Shown: piece after piece, positions 8,950-17,226 of the stretch | How the letters are laid out: every line of letters starts with the position of its first letter | Position numbering within the stretch: the stretch's first letter is position 1 | Assembly: GCF_001187435.1 (NCBI RefSeq) | Contig: NZ_LFXA01000013.1 | Coordinates: 287,254 to 351,253 of the forward strand | DNA: 64,000 bases | Direction of reading: 5' to 3' | From: Streptomyces caatingaensis | Lineage (GTDB): Bacteria; Actinomycetota; Actinomycetes; Streptomycetales; Streptomycetaceae | The notes under the pieces: model-generated | What the model saw: only the letters and a program-made list of their open reading frames with translations | Told to the model about the DNA's origin: nothing | The model's database searches: none | Made by a program: the position numbers and the translations under genes

Positions 8950-9703
8950 CCCTGCGCGTACGGGCTTGTGGCGCACCCCGCCGGACGGGCGTCGTGTCCC
9001 GGCCGGCGGCGGCCACGGGCGCGTAGGGGCCGCCCACCTCCCACGCCTGGTGCATCGCGTCCGCGAACGCCGCGGCGAGGAGGTGTTCGCCCCGGGCGTT
9101 GGGGTGCGTGCCGTCGTAGGTGTCGCGGTCCAGGTCCCAGCCGGGCGGGACGGAGGCGAGCAGCAGCGGCGAGCCCGGGGTGCCGAGGTCGGCGACGGCC
9201 TTGGCGAGCAGGTCGTTGAAGCGGTCGCAGTCGGCCGCGAACCGCGGCTCCTGGCGGGCCCGGACGTTGTGGATGACGGGCAGGAGGACGGCCCGTACGG
9301 ACGGGTTCGCGGCGCGCGCCCCGGCGACGAAGCGGCGGACGTTCCCGGCCGTCTGCCGGGCGTCGGTGTAGAAGCCGAGGTCGATCAGGCCGAGGGAGAC
9401 CAGGAGGGTGTCGGCCCGGTGCGCGCGCACCGCGTCCTCGATCAGCGGCGCCATGTGGCACCAGCCCTGCCCCCAGCCGGCGAGGTGCGCCCGGGCCTTC
9501 TCCGGGAAGTCCGGGGCGCCGTAGTCGAGGGAGACGGGGGCGTCGGCGGCGATGTCGTGGAGGGTGTCGCGGGGGCCGACGATGCGGAAGGGGCCGCCGT
9601 GGGTGGCGGACAGGTGCTGCCACATCCGGTAGCGCCAGGTGAGGTCACCGGCGCTGCCGATGGTCATGGAGTCGCCGACGAACATCAGGTGCATGCGGGG
9701 CAT
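8924..9703 (-). CDS. SGNH/GDSL-family hydrolase
   Basis: 259 residues from ATG 9703 on the minus strand. Block I is MFVGDSMT, with the nucleophile Ser12; block II/III residues follow in LLVSLGLIDLGFYTDARQT, where the Gly-x-Asn of canonical enzymes is not evident; block V is DGTHPNARG with the Asp/His pair. Such enzymes hydrolyse esters of lipids or polysaccharides. There is no signal peptide, so it is probably cytoplasmic, unlike many Streptomyces SGNH enzymes. The last about 30 residues are Arg/Pro-rich and overlap the 3' end of the LuxC/PaaK gene, so the true functional C-terminus may be shorter. Confidence 0.82.
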   Translation of the reverse strand: MPRMHLMFVGDSMTIGSAGDLTWRYRMWQHLSATHGGPFRIVGPRDTLHDIAADAPVSLDYGAPDFPEKARAHLAGWGQGWCHMAPLIEDAVRAHRADTLLVSLGLIDLGFYTDARQTAGNVRRFVAGARAANPSVRAVLLPVIHNVRARQEPRFAADCDRFNDLLAKAVADLGTPGSPLLLASVPPGWDLDRDTYDGTHPNARGEHLLAAAFADAMHQAWEVGGPYAPVAAAGRDTTPVRRGAPQARTRRVRRPGAGR

Positions 9704-9777
9704 TCAACCAGCCGCGGGGCGGCCGGGCCGGTCCGGAGGGCGGGCCGCCTGCCCGCTCCGTTAGCCTGAGTCCCACG

Positions 9778-10953
9778 ATGAAGCGCTTTTCCACCCCGAT
9801 GGGTGAGTTCGACCTCACCCGCTTCCCCGAGGACCCCCGCGACCGGCTCCTGCCCTGGGACGCCGCCGACGAGTACCTGCTGCGGCACCTCGCGGAGCCC
9901 GTCGCCGCCGCCGACGGAACGCCCGCGGCGCGGGCGGACCTCGACGGCTCCGTCGTCGTCCTGGGCGACCGGTGGGGCGCCCTGACCACCGCCCTCGCCG
10001 CGCACCGGCCCGTGCAGATCACCGACTCGTTCCTGACGCAGCAAGCGACGCGGGCCAACCTGGCGCGCAACGGCGCCGAGGCGTCCGCGGTGCGGCTGCT
10101 GACCACCCGGGACACCCCGCCGGACCGCGTCGACGTCCTGCTGGTCCGCGTGCCCAAGAGCCTCGCGCTGCTGGAGGACCAGCTCCTGCGGCTCGCGCCC
10201 GGCGTCCACGCCGGCACGGTGGTCGTCGGCACCGGGAAGGTGACGGAGATCCACACCTCGACGCTGAGGCTCTTCGAGCGGATCCTCGGGCCGACCCGCA
10301 CGTCCCTGGCCGCCAAGAAGGCCCGCCTGATCTTCTGCTCGCCCGCCGCGGAGCCGCGGCCCGGCCCCAGCCCCTGGCCGCTGGAGTACGTCCTGGGCGA
10401 CGACGCGGGCCCGGCGGCCGGACTGACCGTCGTCAACCACGCGGGCGTCTTCTGCGCCGACCGCCTCGACATCGGCACCCGCTTCTTCCTGCACCACCTC
10501 CCCCGGTCCCGCGGCGCCGAGCGCGTGGTGGACCTCGGCTGCGGCAACGGCGTGCTGGGCACGGCCGCGGCGGTGGCGAACCCGGAGGCGGAGGTGGTCT
10601 TCGTCGACGAGTCCTACCAGGCCGTGGCCTCGGCGGAGGCGACGTTCCGGGCGAACACGGCGGCCGGGCGGGCGGCGGGGTTCCTCGCCGGTGACGGGCT
10701 GTCCGCCCTGCCGGCCGGTTCGGCGGACCTCGTCCTGAACAACCCGCCGTTCCACTCGCACCAGGCGACCACCGACACCACCGCGCACCGGATGTTCACC
10801 GGGGCCCGCCGGGTGCTGCGCCCGGGCGGCGAGCTGTGGGTCGTCGGCAACCGGCACCTGGGGTACCACGTCAAGCTCCGCAAGCTCTTCGGCGCCTGCG
10901 AAGTCGTCGCGGGCGACCCGAAGTTCGTGATCCTGCGGGCCGTCAGGAGGTGA
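9778..10953 (+). CDS. RlmG/RsmC-type rRNA guanine-N2 methyltransferase
   Basis: 391 residues from ATG 9778. TAGCCT at 9762-9767 sits ten bases upstream and there is no Shine-Dalgarno, so the mRNA may be leaderless. The C-terminal half carries the SAM-binding motif VDLGCGNGVLGTAAA and the catalytic NNPPFHSH motif typical of exocyclic-amine methyltransferases acting on guanine in rRNA. The N-terminal half (about 1-190) is the degenerate duplicated domain seen in RlmG and RsmC. Length agrees with RlmG (about 375-390). The product probably modifies 23S or 16S rRNA; which guanine is uncertain. It overlaps the convergent EamA-like gene by 11 bases. Confidence 0.85.
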   Translation: MKRFSTPMGEFDLTRFPEDPRDRLLPWDAADEYLLRHLAEPVAAADGTPAARADLDGSVVVLGDRWGALTTALAAHRPVQITDSFLTQQATRANLARNGAEASAVRLLTTRDTPPDRVDVLLVRVPKSLALLEDQLLRLAPGVHAGTVVVGTGKVTEIHTSTLRLFERILGPTRTSLAAKKARLIFCSPAAEPRPGPSPWPLEYVLGDDAGPAAGLTVVNHAGVFCADRLDIGTRFFLHHLPRSRGAERVVDLGCGNGVLGTAAAVANPEAEVVFVDESYQAVASAEATFRANTAAGRAAGFLAGDGLSALPAGSADLVLNNPPFHSHQATTDTTAHRMFTGARRVLRPGGELWVVGNRHLGYHVKLRKLFGACEVVAGDPKFVILRAVRR

Positions 10954-11827
10954 CGGGCGGCGGCCCGGTGCCGTCCGCCCGCCTCGGCGGGCCGGGCTCC
11001 ACGCGCGGCAGGATCAGCACCCCGGCGGTGATGAGGACGACCCCGGCCGCCTCCATGAGGACCCATGGCCCGGTGCGCACCCGCTCCTCGTACACCAGCA
11101 GCCCCAGCGTGAGGCTGACGAGCGCGTCCCCCAGGGTGAGGGCGGGCTGGGAGGCGACGAGGGGGCCGGACTCCATGGCGTTGGAGAGCAGGAACAGCGA
11201 GGCCGCCCCGGCGGCGCCGAAGCCGTAGGTCTGCCAGCTCGTGAAGAACGCGCCCGCGCCGTGCCGCGCGAAGGCGCCGATGGCGTCCTTCATCAGCGCG
11301 GCGGTCAGCGCGTAGCCGATCGCCGCGGCGGCCCCGAAGAGCGCGGCACGGGCCTTCCCCCGGGGGCGGGGAAGCGCCGCCCCGACGCACAGGGCCATCG
11401 CGGCGAGCGAGGCGGCGAGGGCGGGCAGCCAGCGCACCGTGCCGACCCGCGCGTGCCCGCCGGCGGGCGCCGCGCCCGCCAGCCCCAGCGCCAGGCCCGC
11501 GGCGACCATGACGACGGCCGCCCACCCGTACGCCGGCAGCCGCCGCCGGAACGCCAGACAGCCCAGCACCAGGGCGAACGGCAGCTCGCTGACGAAGATC
11601 GGCTGCACCAGGGCCAGCGAGCCCTGCGACAGGGCGAGTCCCTGGAAGACGGCGGCGCAGATCACGGCCGCGATCCCCGCGAACCACACCGGGTTCCGCA
11701 GCAGATCGCCCACCAGCCGCAGGCTGAAGGCGTGGTCCTGGGGCACGCTCCGGGCAGCGGCCCGCTGCAGCACGACGGCGGAGGCGTTGCTCAGGGCGGC
11801 CAGCACGGCGAACAGCACGGTGAGCAC
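10943..11827 (-). CDS. EamA/DMT-like integral membrane protein
   Basis: 294 residues from a GTG on the minus strand; the ribosome binding site is weak. The sequence is a chain of about nine to ten hydrophobic helices. It begins MLTVLFAVLAALSNASAVVLQR, which matches the first helix of Streptomyces DMT-family proteins, and an internal repeat is visible (LALVQPIFVSELPFALVLG versus PALTLGDALVSLTLGLLVYEE), as expected of the duplicated EamA fold. DMT proteins move small metabolites across the inner membrane. The C-terminal tail is Pro/Arg-rich and cytosolic. Substrate unknown; nothing in the surroundings points to one. Confidence 0.8.
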   Translation of the reverse strand: MLTVLFAVLAALSNASAVVLQRAAARSVPQDHAFSLRLVGDLLRNPVWFAGIAAVICAAVFQGLALSQGSLALVQPIFVSELPFALVLGCLAFRRRLPAYGWAAVVMVAAGLALGLAGAAPAGGHARVGTVRWLPALAASLAAMALCVGAALPRPRGKARAALFGAAAAIGYALTAALMKDAIGAFARHGAGAFFTSWQTYGFGAAGAASLFLLSNAMESGPLVASQPALTLGDALVSLTLGLLVYEERVRTGPWVLMEAAGVVLITAGVLILPRVEPGPPRRADGTGPPPVTS

Positions 11828-12002
11828 GGGGGCGACGGTGCCAGAACGGGCCGGCCCGCGCGGGCCGCACCACCGCGGCGGAGGCGCGTGTCACGCGATC
11901 AGGCGAGCGGGCCGGCGGTGCGGCCGTGCACGCGGTCCCTCGACCGGCGCCTCTCCGCCGGAGGCGATAAATTGGTCGGAGGTGTACCGGAGAGGAGGGA
12001 CC

Positions 12003-12731
12003 TCATGTCCTCGAAACGGCGCCGCAAGAAGAAGAAGTCCCGTATGAAGGCCGCCAATCACGGCCGCCGGCCGCAGAGCTGATCGCCGGCGACGGGCCGT
12101 CCCAGGGGCGGCGCGCCAGCAAGTGGGCGTCGAGGAAGCCCCGTTCGGAGGCCGGGTCGTGGACGAGCCGGGCGAAGGGGACGAGCCCGGCCCCGGTCAG
12201 CAGGCCGGCGAACCGGTCCACCGGCCAGCTGTAGGCCGGCGCCACCTTGTGGTCGAAGCGGACCGGTTCCGGCTCCTCGGTCCCGAAGAACGAGACCAGC
12301 AGCAGGCCCCCGGGCGCCAGGACGCGCACCTGCTCGGCGAGCAGCGCGGGCAGGTCCCCGGGCGGGGTGTGGATCATCGAGTAGTGGGCCAGCACGCCGC
12401 CGAGCGCGCCGTCCTCGACCGGCATGGCCTCCATCCGCGCCTCGTCGAAGCGCAGCGCCGGGTGGACCCGCCGGGCGTGCTCGACCATGGCCGGGGAGAG
12501 GTCGAGCCCGAAGGCGTCCAGCCCCAGGTCGGCGAGCATGGCCGTCATGTGTCCGGGCCCGCACCCGGCGTCGGCCGCCCGCGCGTTCCCCGTCCCGCGC
12601 ACCAGCTCGGCGAAGGTGCCGAGCATGGCCCGCGCGAACGGCTGCGTCTCCAGCCGTCCGGCGAACATCGACGCGTACAGCTCGACGACCCCGTCGTAGG
12701 CCGCCCTGGTCCGGTCCTGGTGCTCCGCCAC
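12003..12731 (-). CDS. class I SAM-dependent methyltransferase
   Basis: 242 residues if translation starts at GTG 12731. A start six codons upstream would place the rare TTA codon second, which I consider unlikely. The SAM site is AADAGCGPGHMTAMLADLG (motif I), with GLDLSPAMVEHARR as motif II and GALGGVLAHYSMIHTPP as the post-motif. This is the small-molecule methyltransferase fold of the UbiE/Methyltransf_11 group, often found as single chromosomal genes in Streptomyces. Substrate unknown. Its final 26 codons lie opposite the complete small basic protein gene at 12005-12082, so the two overlap in antisense, and the divergent composition of the last about 20 residues suggests that the ORF end is not constrained. 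Confidence 0.8.
   Translation of the reverse strand: MAEHQDRTRAAYDGVVELYASMFAGRLETQPFARAMLGTFAELVRGTGNARAADAGCGPGHMTAMLADLGLDAFGLDLSPAMVEHARRVHPALRFDEARMEAMPVEDGALGGVLAHYSMIHTPPGDLPALLAEQVRVLAPGGLLLVSFFGTEEPEPVRFDHKVAPAYSWPVDRFAGLLTGAGLVPFARLVHDPASERGFLDAHLLARRPWDGPSPAISSAAGGRDWRPSYGTSSSCGAVSRT
12005..12082 (+). CDS. small basic protein, candidate ribosomal protein bL37
   Basis: 25 residues from ATG 12005, preceded by a strong Shine-Dalgarno (AGGAGG at 11993-11998). The protein is almost pure Lys/Arg in its first half (KRRRKKKKSR) and ends ANHGRRPQS. This matches the layout of actinobacterial bL37, a 24-25 residue 50S protein described in mycobacterial ribosomes, which ends in a similar A/S-NHGKRP segment. 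The match is from memory of the family, not a database search. It is the only gene on the plus strand in this stretch and lies wholly antisense to the 3' end of the methyltransferase gene. Alternatively it could be another small nucleic-acid-binding peptide. Confidence 0.65.
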   Translation: MSSKRRRKKKKSRMKAANHGRRPQS

Positions 12732-12801
12732 GGGAGGAGAAGGTAACACCCGCGGTCACGAGCGCGGCGGGCGCCTCCGTCAGGTGCCCTGCCGGGGCGG
12801 C

Positions 12802-13920
12802 TCACTGCCGTACGACCGCGTCGATCAGGCCCTGGGCCGCGGACCCGCCGGAGACGGCCCCCTCCTCCGCGCGGGCGGCGGCCAGGGCCCCGCGCGGGAA
12901 CATGGCCCGTTCGTACGCGGTGAGCGCGGCCTCGGTGTCGTGGGGGTGCGCGGCGAGGGCCTCGCCGAGTTCGGCGCCGTCGAGCATGGCCAGGTTGGCG
13001 CCCTCGCCGTTCGGGGCCGCGAGGTGGGCGGCGTCGCCGAGGAGGGTCACGCCCGGGACGCGGTCCCACCGGTGACCGGCCGGCAGGGCGTGGAGGGGGC
13101 GCAGCACCGGCGCGGTGTCGCCGTCGGTGATCAGCGCGGTGAGCTGCGGCGCCCAGCCGTCGAATTCCCGCGCGATGCGCGCGGTGGCCGCGGCGGCATC
13201 GGCGAAGTCGATCGCGGCGAACCATTCCTGCGGCTCGGTGATCCCGATGTAGGCGTGCAGGGTGTCGTCCTTCTCCCGGTGGGCGAAGATCTCCCGGCGC
13301 GGCCCGGGCACGACCATCGCCCCGCCGCCGACCGCCCTCGCGGCGGCCGGGTGCCGGGTAAGGGCGTCGAACAGGTACGTCTCGACGACCGACTTGCCGG
13401 TGTACGCGGGAGTGGCGGCGGAAAGCAGGGGCCGGACGCGTGACCACGCGCCGTCCGCGCCGACCAGCAGGCCGGTGACGACGGTGCCGCCGCCGGCGAA
13501 CGTCACCTCGTGGCGCCCGTCGCCGAGGGTGCGGGCGCCGCCGACCTTGTGTCCCCACCGGACGGTGCCCGCCGGGAGCGAGTCGAGCAGGAGCCGTCGC
13601 AGTTCGCCGCGCTGTACCTCGGGGCGTTCGCCCGTGCCGTCGTCGGCCTGGTCGAGCACGACGGTCCCGCCCGGCTCCAGAACCCGCAGGGCCTGGCGGC
13701 CCTCCAGGACGATGCCGCGGAACGCGTCCGTCAAGCCGGCCTTCTCCAGGGCGATGCGGCCGTTGTCGGCGTGGATGTCGAGCAGCCCGCCCTGCGACCG
13801 CTCGGCCGGGGACCGCTCCGCCTCGTAGACCGTGGCCGGGATGCCGTGGAGGTGCAGGACGCGGGCGAGCGTGAGGCCGCCGAGCCCGGCGCCGATGATC
13901 GTGACGTGCGTGGTGGTCAT
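12802..13920 (-). CDS. TetX-like FAD-dependent monooxygenase
   Basis: 372 residues from ATG 13920, with GGGAGAAAG about seven bases upstream. The N-terminus TIIGAGLGGLTLARVLHLHG is the Rossmann GxGxxG site for the ADP part of FAD, ending with a Glu (VYEAE). Later motifs are LVGADGAWSRVRP (the DG motif) and LLGDAAHLAAPNGEGAN (the GD motif for flavin ribityl binding). The overall pattern and length fit the TetX/tetracycline-destructase-like group of class A flavoprotein hydroxylases. These use NADPH and oxygen to hydroxylate aromatic or polyketide substrates. It may be resistance or tailoring, but it stands alone, divergent from the decarboxylase-like gene across a 494-base region that carries tandem repeats. 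Confidence 0.87.
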   Translation of the reverse strand: MTTTHVTIIGAGLGGLTLARVLHLHGIPATVYEAERSPAERSQGGLLDIHADNGRIALEKAGLTDAFRGIVLEGRQALRVLEPGGTVVLDQADDGTGERPEVQRGELRRLLLDSLPAGTVRWGHKVGGARTLGDGRHEVTFAGGGTVVTGLLVGADGAWSRVRPLLSAATPAYTGKSVVETYLFDALTRHPAAARAVGGGAMVVPGPRREIFAHREKDDTLHAYIGITEPQEWFAAIDFADAAAATARIAREFDGWAPQLTALITDGDTAPVLRPLHALPAGHRWDRVPGVTLLGDAAHLAAPNGEGANLAMLDGAELGEALAAHPHDTEAALTAYERAMFPRGALAAARAEEGAVSGGSAAQGLIDAVVRQ

Positions 13921-14414
13921 GGGGCTTTCTCCCTGGTCGTGAGCGCCGTTGCGGCGAGTCGGGCCGGTGCGCCGGTGCCGTCGTGGACCGGCGCCGGCCT
14001 GATCCACTGTCGTGGCGTGCACCGACCGATCGCCGACAGCTCACCGATCACGCCGACAGCTCTCCGACAGCTCACCGATCATGCCGACAGCCACCCGGCA
14101 CCGGGCCGGTGTCGGCATCGGTCCGCGTCCGCCGAGGGGCATTGGACCGAGTCCCGGTCATCGTCAACCGCTTCGGCGTGGGCCGTCCGGCCGTGTGCGG
14201 TGGGACGGGGCTGACCGGTGGGGCGCGGGGGAACTCCGCCCGAGCCCTCGCCCGGCAGGCCTGTGCCCCCTGTGCCCCGCCGTGGCGGGAGTGACGGCCA
14301 ACTCCGTGGCAGAGAAGTGCGGTTCGCGCCCATGGTCCCCTTTCGTGGTGTCCCGGCACCGGGCCAGCCTGGTCCGGCGCGAGACAGAAGCGGACGAGTG
14401 AAGGGGACACACGG
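13921..14414. other. divergent intergenic region with tandem repeats
   Basis: 494 bases between the flavin monooxygenase (leftward) and the decarboxylase-like gene (rightward). The only structure I see is the pair of 31-base tandem repeats at 14032-14093, listed separately. I find no convincing small gene in it. Confidence 0.45.
14032..14093. repeat. two 31-base tandem repeats, possible operator array
   Basis: Units 14032-14062 and 14063-14093 match at about 28 of 31 positions. Each contains the core GACAGCTCACCGATCA followed by another CCGACAG, so CCGACAG occurs four times in about 60 bases. The array lies between two divergent genes, 110 bases from the monooxygenase start, which suits a cooperative regulator site. 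No protein is known to bind it. Confidence 0.6.
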
Positions 14415-15656
14415 ATGACGCAGGGCAGGGAATGGCCGCCGTCGGCCGACATCAACCACTTCCTCGAAACCGTGGAGGACTGGTACCACGCGGACCGCGA
14501 AGGCTTCCAGACCCTCTACGAAGCGGCGGTCGCCAACGTCGTGCCGTATCCGGCCCCCGAGGGGGGACAGCGCGACAACGAATGGAAGAACAAGGACATC
14601 AAGGGCCTGTGCGAGTTCTTCCGGAGCTGGCACCGCTGGCAGCTGGAGGAATGCGGCGTCGACAACGGGCTGGAGTACATAGAGAAGTTCAGCGAGCTCA
14701 ACTACGAGAACGACTACGGCATGGTCTTCGTGACCTGCGGCCCCGGGCTCAAGATGCTCGCCGACTTCACCCAGTTGCAGGGCAGGCAGATGGACTCCGA
14801 GGAGTCCAGGAAAGTCACCCAGCGGTGGATCGAGCAGCTCGGCAAGAAGCGCATGGACGACTATGTCGCCCTCGACTGGCGGAACTTCAACGAGTTCTTC
14901 GTCCGCGAGGTGAAGAAGGACAGGCGGCCGGTCGACGCCCCGGCGGACGACAGCGTGGTGGTCGCCCCGGCCGACTGCGTCATCAACATGATCGTCGACA
15001 GGCTGACGCTGGAGACCCCCATCCCGGTCAAGTCGGTGACCATGAACGTCCAGCAGCTGCTCGACGGATCCCCGTACGCCGAGAAGTTCCTGGACGGCAC
15101 GGCGGTCTCGTGCGTCCTGATGCCCGACAACTACCACCGCTACCACGCCCCGGTGTCCGGTGAGGTGGTGGAGTCCCGCGCCGACGTCGGCGGGGTCTAC
15201 TACGGAATGCGGGATTTCCCCGACCTGCTCAACAAGGGCGACGTGGGCTACGGCTACGACTACGAGATGTTCGACCAGTTCCGCCGGGGCTACGTCGTCA
15301 TCAGGACCAGGTACCTGGACGCCGAGGGAAAGCCCGTGCCGGGGCCGGACGGAGTCGGACACGTCGGGATGGTGACCGTCGGCCTCAACTCGATCGCCTC
15401 CGTGGTCTACCAGGAGCAGTTCAGGGCGATCAGCCCGGAATCGCAGCCCGTGCCGGTGCGCAAGGGCGAGGAGATCGGCTACTTCCAGTACGGCGGCTCG
15501 CTGAACATCCTGCTCTTCGAGAAGGACCGGTTCCCCGCGCTGCAGGTCCTCCAGGGGCAGCGCATCGGGCTCCTGGAGCGGAAGGAAAGGGTGCAGAAGC
15601 TGTTCACCAGCCACCACCACCTGCAGTCCCGCCGCCTCCGCCGGCTGGCTCCCTGA
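14415..15656 (+). CDS. phosphatidylserine-decarboxylase-family decarboxylase
   Basis: 413 residues from ATG 14415, preceded by AAGGGG. The C-terminal half fits the PSD family: FNEFFVREVKKDRRPV (entry motif), VVAPADCVINM (the usual S-P-x-D-G region), MPDNYHRYHAPVSGEV (substrate motif with the conserved His) and EEIGYFQYGGSLNILLFEKD. The last corresponds to the self-cleavage site; Ser362 of GGS is where the pyruvoyl group would form (GST in canonical enzymes, GSL here). The N-terminal about 150 residues are an extension rich in aromatic and acidic residues not found in membrane PSD. This layout resembles soluble PSD-like amino-acid decarboxylases such as fungal PsiD. I infer an amino-acid or small-molecule decarboxylase rather than a lipid enzyme. 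It is 54 bases from the S10 peptidase gene and probably co-transcribed. Confidence 0.78.
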   Translation: MTQGREWPPSADINHFLETVEDWYHADREGFQTLYEAAVANVVPYPAPEGGQRDNEWKNKDIKGLCEFFRSWHRWQLEECGVDNGLEYIEKFSELNYENDYGMVFVTCGPGLKMLADFTQLQGRQMDSEESRKVTQRWIEQLGKKRMDDYVALDWRNFNEFFVREVKKDRRPVDAPADDSVVVAPADCVINMIVDRLTLETPIPVKSVTMNVQQLLDGSPYAEKFLDGTAVSCVLMPDNYHRYHAPVSGEVVESRADVGGVYYGMRDFPDLLNKGDVGYGYDYEMFDQFRRGYVVIRTRYLDAEGKPVPGPDGVGHVGMVTVGLNSIASVVYQEQFRAISPESQPVPVRKGEEIGYFQYGGSLNILLFEKDRFPALQVLQGQRIGLLERKERVQKLFTSHHHLQSRRLRRLAP

Positions 15657-15710
15657 CCGCCCGGACGCCGCCCCGTCGCCGTCAACCCGCCGCAGCACGA
15701 AGGGTGAACC

Positions 15711-17117
15711 ATGTCCTCGGACGACCTCGTCGCCTCGATCCCGGCGAACATCCCCGACACCCTGCGCATCGCCTTCCTCACCAAGGACGTCAAGAAGGTC
15801 CGCTCCTACGCCGGACACGTGCACATCGACAGCGTCAGGCACCAGGGGAAGAAGAACCACCTGTTCTACTGGTTCTTCGAGAGCCAGACCTGCAACCCGC
15901 ACGTCGCGGCCCCCGACCAACAGGCCCTGATCGACGGCACGCCGCTGCTGATCTGGCTCAACGGCGGCCCCGGCGCGTCCTCCTTGCTGGGGCTCTTCCT
16001 GGAGAACGGCCCGCTGTCCATCGGCGACGACCCCGCGGGAACGGTTTCGGTCTCCCCCGGATCCTGGAACCAGGAGGCCCACGTCGTCTACTGGGACCAG
16101 CCCGTCGGCACCGGATACAGCTACTCCGACGCCGACGAGTACGCCGAGGACGAGGACGCCCTCGCCCGGATGTTCTGGAAGGGCCTCCAGGAATTCTTCT
16201 CCGCGCACCCCGAGTACGCGAACTGCCCGCTGTACGTCTGCGGCGAGAGCTACGCCGGCAAGTACGTCCCCGCCATCGCCCTGGAGATCCACCGGCGGAA
16301 CCGGGAGAACAGCGGTGCACGGAACATCGGCCTGCGGGGCATCGCTGTCGGCAACGGCTGGATCAGGCCCGAGCTGTCGCTCCGCGCCCTGGTCGACTAC
16401 GCCTACACGACCGGATTCCTCGGCATCGCCCAGAAGAACTCCCTGGACGAGTCGTACGCGGAATTCCAGGAGGTCCTCCGCTCGGGAGACATGCGGCAGG
16501 CGACCAAGCTGGGCAACGCCCTGGTCTCGGCCACGCTGGCGTACGGAGGGAATTTCGACCTCTACGACGTGCGGCGCTGGGACGACCTGTCCATGGGGGC
16601 GCTGAACGCCTACCTGAACAGCGAGCACGTCAAGGAGTCCCTGCACGTCCCCCCGCACGTCCCCTGGCAGTGCGCCGACAACGAGGGCCCCGTGGCCGAC
16701 GCCCTGGTGAACGACAACATGCGGGACTGCACCGGCCAGTACGCCGAACTCCTCGACGCGGGATATTCCACCCTGCTCTACACCGGGAACTTCGACACCG
16801 CCTGCGGATTCCGGAGCACCGAGGAGATCCTGGACGACCTCATGCGGCGCAAGGGCGAGCACGAGCACGGGGAATGGCGCAACGCCCCCCGGCTGATCTG
16901 GACGCAGGCGCAGGGAAATCCGAAGGGATTCGTCCGCCGCCTCAGGAATCTGACCCAGGTCGCCGTGCCCGACTCCGGGCACCAAGTGCCCGCGTTCCAG
17001 CCGGAGATCTGCCGGGAGATGCTCTACAACTGGCTCTTCGACCGCCCCTTCGCCGGCTACGACCCCCAGCAGCCGGCCAAGCAGGGCAACGGCGGGACCG
17101 GCCTGTTCAAGGGCTGA
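15711..17117 (+). CDS. S10-family serine carboxypeptidase
   Basis: 468 residues from ATG 15711 (AAGGGTG upstream). The full S10 signature is present. WLNGGPGASS forms the oxyanion region, GESYAGKY carries the nucleophile Ser180, YTGNFDTACGF carries Asp362 and SGHQVPAFQPE carries His424. Length fits carboxypeptidases Y and D (about 420-530). There is no signal peptide, whereas most S10 enzymes are secreted or vacuolar, so a cytoplasmic role is likely here. The family removes C-terminal residues at acidic pH, and some plant members act as acyltransferases. Its tight spacing to the PSD-like decarboxylase suggests joint action on a peptide or conjugated amino acid. S10 enzymes are infrequent in bacteria compared with fungi and plants. 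Confidence 0.86.
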   Translation: MSSDDLVASIPANIPDTLRIAFLTKDVKKVRSYAGHVHIDSVRHQGKKNHLFYWFFESQTCNPHVAAPDQQALIDGTPLLIWLNGGPGASSLLGLFLENGPLSIGDDPAGTVSVSPGSWNQEAHVVYWDQPVGTGYSYSDADEYAEDEDALARMFWKGLQEFFSAHPEYANCPLYVCGESYAGKYVPAIALEIHRRNRENSGARNIGLRGIAVGNGWIRPELSLRALVDYAYTTGFLGIAQKNSLDESYAEFQEVLRSGDMRQATKLGNALVSATLAYGGNFDLYDVRRWDDLSMGALNAYLNSEHVKESLHVPPHVPWQCADNEGPVADALVNDNMRDCTGQYAELLDAGYSTLLYTGNFDTACGFRSTEEILDDLMRRKGEHEHGEWRNAPRLIWTQAQGNPKGFVRRLRNLTQVAVPDSGHQVPAFQPEICREMLYNWLFDRPFAGYDPQQPAKQGNGGTGLFKG

Positions 17118-17226
17118 CCGCGGTCACCGCGCGCGTCCGCTCCCCCGCCTCCTGCCGGCGCGGGCGCGGCCGCGGCGGGAGGCGCCGGGACCGGCCGGAG
17201 CGGAGGGCGGCCGCTACCCTTTTTGC

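Noticed and set aside
12732..12749. Upstream start for the methyltransferase at 12749
   Set aside because: It would put a TTA codon in second position and has no ribosome binding site; the GTG at 12731 is followed directly by conserved-looking sequence.
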